Positions 33,110-35,117 of a stretch of DNA of 35,117 nucleotides are shown piece after piece (the first letter of the stretch is position 1; each line of letters opens with the position of its first letter). The stretch is from Galbibacter sp035306585. Its GTDB lineage: Bacteria; Bacteroidota; Bacteroidia; Flavobacteriales; Flavobacteriaceae. Where the stretch lies: NCBI RefSeq assembly GCF_035306585.1, contig NZ_DATGNU010000060.1, forward strand, positions 1-35,117, written 5' to 3'. A program made the position numbers and the translations under genes. The notes under the pieces are model-generated. The model was not told the origin of the DNA. It searched no databases and worked only from the letters and a program-made list of their open reading frames with translations.

Positions 33110-33622
33110 TTATTTATTTTTGTATTGGTCATTTAAAGCTCTAAGTACTTCATCGGTGATATCTTTGCTGCTTTCTCCGTACATCACACTTCCTGCTTCA
33201 TTTTTACCTAGAATAAAGGTGTAGCCGTTGCTTTTACCATAGTCAACTACAAAATCCTTTACTTTCTTTAATAAAGAATCAATCTCACCTTGGCTATCCA
33301 TTGCGAGTTGTTGTTCTTCACCTTGAATTTGTTCTTGTATAGTTTGGCTCTTTTGCATTAAGGTTTGATATTTTTCCTGTGCTGCATTTTGCGATAGTTT
33401 TTGAGCTTCCTGTTGAAAAGCTTGTGCTTCTTGTTGGAATGTTTGAGTGATACTATCTCTTTTTTTACCAAAAGCCTCAAACTTGGTTTTGTATTTTGCT
33501 TCGATATCTATTTTTTCTTGATATTCGTTTAGTAGTTTGGTATTATCTACAAAAGCAATTTTATCTTGTTGACAAGAAATTGTAGCGAAGGCAACGGTTA
33601 TGATTAAGACTATTTTTTTCAT
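33110..33622 (-). CDS. OmpH/Skp-family periplasmic chaperone, predicted lipoprotein
   Basis: Skp-like chaperone for unfolded outer-membrane proteins. The protein is 170 aa. It has the OmpH opening KIAFVDNTKLLNEYQEKIDI, a long coiled-coil region (about residues 40-120, very rich in Gln, Lys and Glu: the Skp tentacles) and the closing strands GYTFILGKNEAGSVMYG. Unlike the soluble E. coli Skp, it carries a lipobox-like TISC (Cys17), so membrane tethering is likely; the residues after Cys are QQD. A TATTTTTG promoter element lies 28 bp upstream and a strong terminator follows, so it is a single-gene unit. Confidence 0.92.
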   Translation of the reverse strand: MKKIVLIITVAFATISCQQDKIAFVDNTKLLNEYQEKIDIEAKYKTKFEAFGKKRDSITQTFQQEAQAFQQEAQKLSQNAAQEKYQTLMQKSQTIQEQIQGEEQQLAMDSQGEIDSLLKKVKDFVVDYGKSNGYTFILGKNEAGSVMYGESSKDITDEVLRALNDQYKNK

Positions 33623-33649
33623 TTTTTTATTTAAATTTTATGTTGGTAA

Positions 33650-33657
33650 CAAAAATA
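33650..33657 (-). promoter_or_regulatory. OmpH promoter -7 element (TATTTTTG)
   Basis: Exact TAnnTTTG on the minus strand, 27 bp before the ATG at 33622. No -33 TTTG was found at the usual spacing. Confidence 0.5.
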
Positions 33658-33849
33658 GAAAAGTAACTCGAATATTTGATTTAGAAGGTTAAAATTATTA
33701 GTATTATTACAATCTATTAATTATAATTGTTGCATAATTTTTATTTATTAATTTTAGCTTTAAATAATGCGGTTTAAGGCGTTTTATTTTGTTTTCTATA
33801 ACAGAGAATGGTAGTTATATATTAATTCCTTTAAATCGCTTAAAAATCA

Positions 33850-34698
33850 TTATTTGGTTATTTTTTTTGCTATATAGAGGATGGATGAATGCTCTTTGGT
33901 TTTTATGGCTTTCAAATTCGAGCGTAACCCTATGAAAAATGCTTTCATTAAATTCTTTCTTCCATTTTTGTATTGTTCGGATAAGAGGCTCACATAAAAT
34001 GAATCGAAGGGTAGCGATTGGTATTTCAAAATTTTGAAATTATGTTCTTCCAGTATTTTTTTCATACCTTCTCTACTAAAATGCCAAATGTGACGTGGAA
34101 CATCATATGCCGCCCAATGCGCTCTGTAATAATGAGCATCAAATGAGTTATAGTTTGGCACCGCAATTAGTAAAATCCCATTATGGTCAAGAAGTTTATT
34201 TATTTTATCTAAATATAAGGAGGGTTCATAAACATGTTCAAGAACATGCCAAAGGGTAATGGCATCAAATTTTTCTTCTCTTATGTCCTCCAAATTTTCT
34301 ACAACAATATTACCTTTTTCTTTTGATAATTTTCTTGCCTGTTCGTTTGGTTCCGTCCCAACGGAACTTATATTATAATGTTTTGCTGCCTTTAAAAAGT
34401 CTCCCGTTCCGCTTCCAATATCTAATAATTTTTTAGTATCTGGTTTATTTTTTAATATGGTTTGGTACTTACTTTTTATGGCAAATTTTTTCACCTTTTG
34501 ATAAATGCTATCAATAAAGTTGTCTTTCGAATCGGTATGGGAAATGTATAATTCACTTTGGTAATAGTGATCAATCCTGGTTTTGTCTGGTACTGGAACT
34601 GTCTTTAAAACTCCTTCTATTGAAGTGGTTTCGATTTGAAATTTTTCACCACTTACCAGATGATCTTTACATATTAAATGGACGCATTTTTCTTTCAT
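33850..34698 (-). CDS. class I SAM-dependent methyltransferase
   Basis: The protein is 282 aa and cytoplasmic. A short N-terminal segment (CVHLICKDHLVSGEKF) is followed by the Rossmann methyltransferase core: motif I LLDIGSGTGDFL (residues 91-102), acidic Glu116 in GTEPNEQ, then DAITLWHVLEHVYEP and GILLIAVPNYNSFDAHYYRA. HIWHFSREGMKKILEE belongs to the same Methyltransf_23-like family. The substrate is unknown; family members often modify sugars, lipids or quinones. The ATG at 34698 is 37 bp after a 22-bp palindrome that separates it from mnmG. It may be read from mnmG or from a promoter there; a TATCTTGCA word (one T short of consensus) is present. Confidence 0.88.
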   Translation of the reverse strand: MKEKCVHLICKDHLVSGEKFQIETTSIEGVLKTVPVPDKTRIDHYYQSELYISHTDSKDNFIDSIYQKVKKFAIKSKYQTILKNKPDTKKLLDIGSGTGDFLKAAKHYNISSVGTEPNEQARKLSKEKGNIVVENLEDIREEKFDAITLWHVLEHVYEPSLYLDKINKLLDHNGILLIAVPNYNSFDAHYYRAHWAAYDVPRHIWHFSREGMKKILEEHNFKILKYQSLPFDSFYVSLLSEQYKNGRKNLMKAFFIGLRSNLKAIKTKEHSSILYIAKKITK

Positions 34699-34735
34699 AC
34701 TTAAAAGGATGCAAGATACTATTTAAATAAATAAT

Positions 34736-34757
34736 AAGGGTTCCACGTGGAACCCTT
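34736..34757. promoter_or_regulatory. perfect 22-bp palindrome, parS-like core and/or mnmG terminator
   Basis: Fully self-complementary, AAGGGTTCC on the left and GGAACCCTT on the right around CACGTG. The core GTTCCACGTGGAAC differs from the widespread parS core GTTTCACGTGAAAC only at one symmetric pair. On the minus strand it begins 6 bp after the mnmG stop and is followed by a T-rich stretch, so it could equally be a terminator hairpin. Confidence 0.6.
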
Positions 34758-34763
34758 TAACTT

Positions 34764-35117
34764 TTATCTACCCATATGTACGAGCATTACACTTATATCA
34801 CTTGGTGAAACTCCACTTATTCTTGAAGCTTGTGATAATGTCCTTGGGCGAATCTTCTTTAATTTTTCCTTAGCCTCAAATGATAATGATTTTAGTTGAT
34901 CATAGTTAAAGTGCGCTGGAATTTTTATTTCCTCTAGACGATTCAGTTTATCAGCATTGTTCTTCTCTTTATCAATATATCCTGCATATTTTACTTGAAT
35001 TTCGGTTTGTTCTAATACTTCCTGATCTAACTCATTCTCTTGGATATAATCTTCTACACTTTTTATATTTCTTAAATGATCTAATGTAATATTTGGCCTT
35101 GCGAATATTTTAAACAT
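34764..35117 (-). CDS. mnmG: tRNA uridine-5-carboxymethylaminomethyl modification enzyme MnmG, C-terminal part
   Basis: Partial: the gene continues beyond the right edge and only the last 117 residues are seen. MnmG works with MnmE to make cmnm5U at the tRNA wobble position, using FAD and methylene-tetrahydrofolate. The fragment is the C-terminal helical domain, including AGYIDKEKNNADKLNRLEEI, then IPAHFNYDQLKSLSFEAKEK and the near-terminal RPRTLSQASRISGVSPSDIS. It ends at VHMGR, as is usual in the family. The catalytic and FAD-binding parts are outside the window. The first visible codon is an internal Met, not the start. Confidence 0.95.
   Translation of the reverse strand: MFKIFARPNITLDHLRNIKSVEDYIQENELDQEVLEQTEIQVKYAGYIDKEKNNADKLNRLEEIKIPAHFNYDQLKSLSFEAKEKLKKIRPRTLSQASRISGVSPSDISVMLVHMGR

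Overview
The window looks like chromosomal DNA from a low-GC Flavobacteriaceae (Bacteroidota) genome, and it is mostly core and housekeeping sequence. The evidence is a SusC/SusD pair, other carboxypeptidase-regulatory-domain outer-membrane proteins, a head-GIN-domain protein, an OmpH/Skp lipoprotein, weak or absent Shine-Dalgarno sequences, and repeated TAnnTTTG promoter -7 elements (TACTTTTG, TACCTTTG, TATATTTG, TATTTTTG, TAACTTTG) ahead of genes. No transposase, integrase, phage gene, rRNA or CRISPR array was seen.

Layout. 1-3.2 kb: a CAU-anticodon tRNA (probably Ile2) and methylmalonyl-CoA epimerase on the minus strand; rbfA and a LolC/E-type permease on the plus strand; dusB convergent. 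3.4-8.1 kb: a SusC/SusD outer-membrane uptake pair with no degradative enzymes beside it. 8.1-9.3 kb: a small HipA-like kinase overlapping a DUF3037 gene, with its own promoter. 9.3-13.0 kb (minus): an SH3/NlpC-P60 lipoprotein and a TonB-receptor-like beta-barrel protein. 13.3-15.2 kb: lepA. 15.2-17.9 kb (minus): a CPA2 cation/proton antiporter followed by a small exported protein. 18.1-24.7 kb (plus): an envelope and proteolysis run of MBL-fold hydrolase, S8 lipoprotein protease, M1 aminopeptidase, rnpA and S41 (Ctp) protease. 24.7-28.7 kb: a degenerate carboxypeptidase-regulatory-like protein, a small nuclease-like hypothetical, the minus operon rpiB-CDF transporter-ElaA-type GNAT, a 590-bp AT-rich gap and a DUF2007 protein. 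29.1-32.9 kb: rnr, a GIN-domain protein and a LysE-type exporter. 32.9-35.1 kb (minus): tRNA-Val(GAC), an OmpH/Skp lipoprotein, a SAM methyltransferase and the C-terminal part of mnmG, cut by the window edge.

How the genes work together. Three themes recur: RNA and translation (two tRNAs, rbfA, dusB, lepA, rnpA, rnr, mnmG), envelope biogenesis and proteolysis (Lol-type permease, OmpH, S41, S8, M1, NlpC/P60), and outer-membrane uptake (SusCD and another barrel). The best second-look items are a perfect 22-bp palindrome with a parS-like core just downstream of mnmG, the HipA-like kinase/DUF3037 overlap pair, and the 590-bp AT-rich divergent gap with DnaA-box-like words. The last is a weak origin candidate. 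No clearly new multi-gene system is visible.
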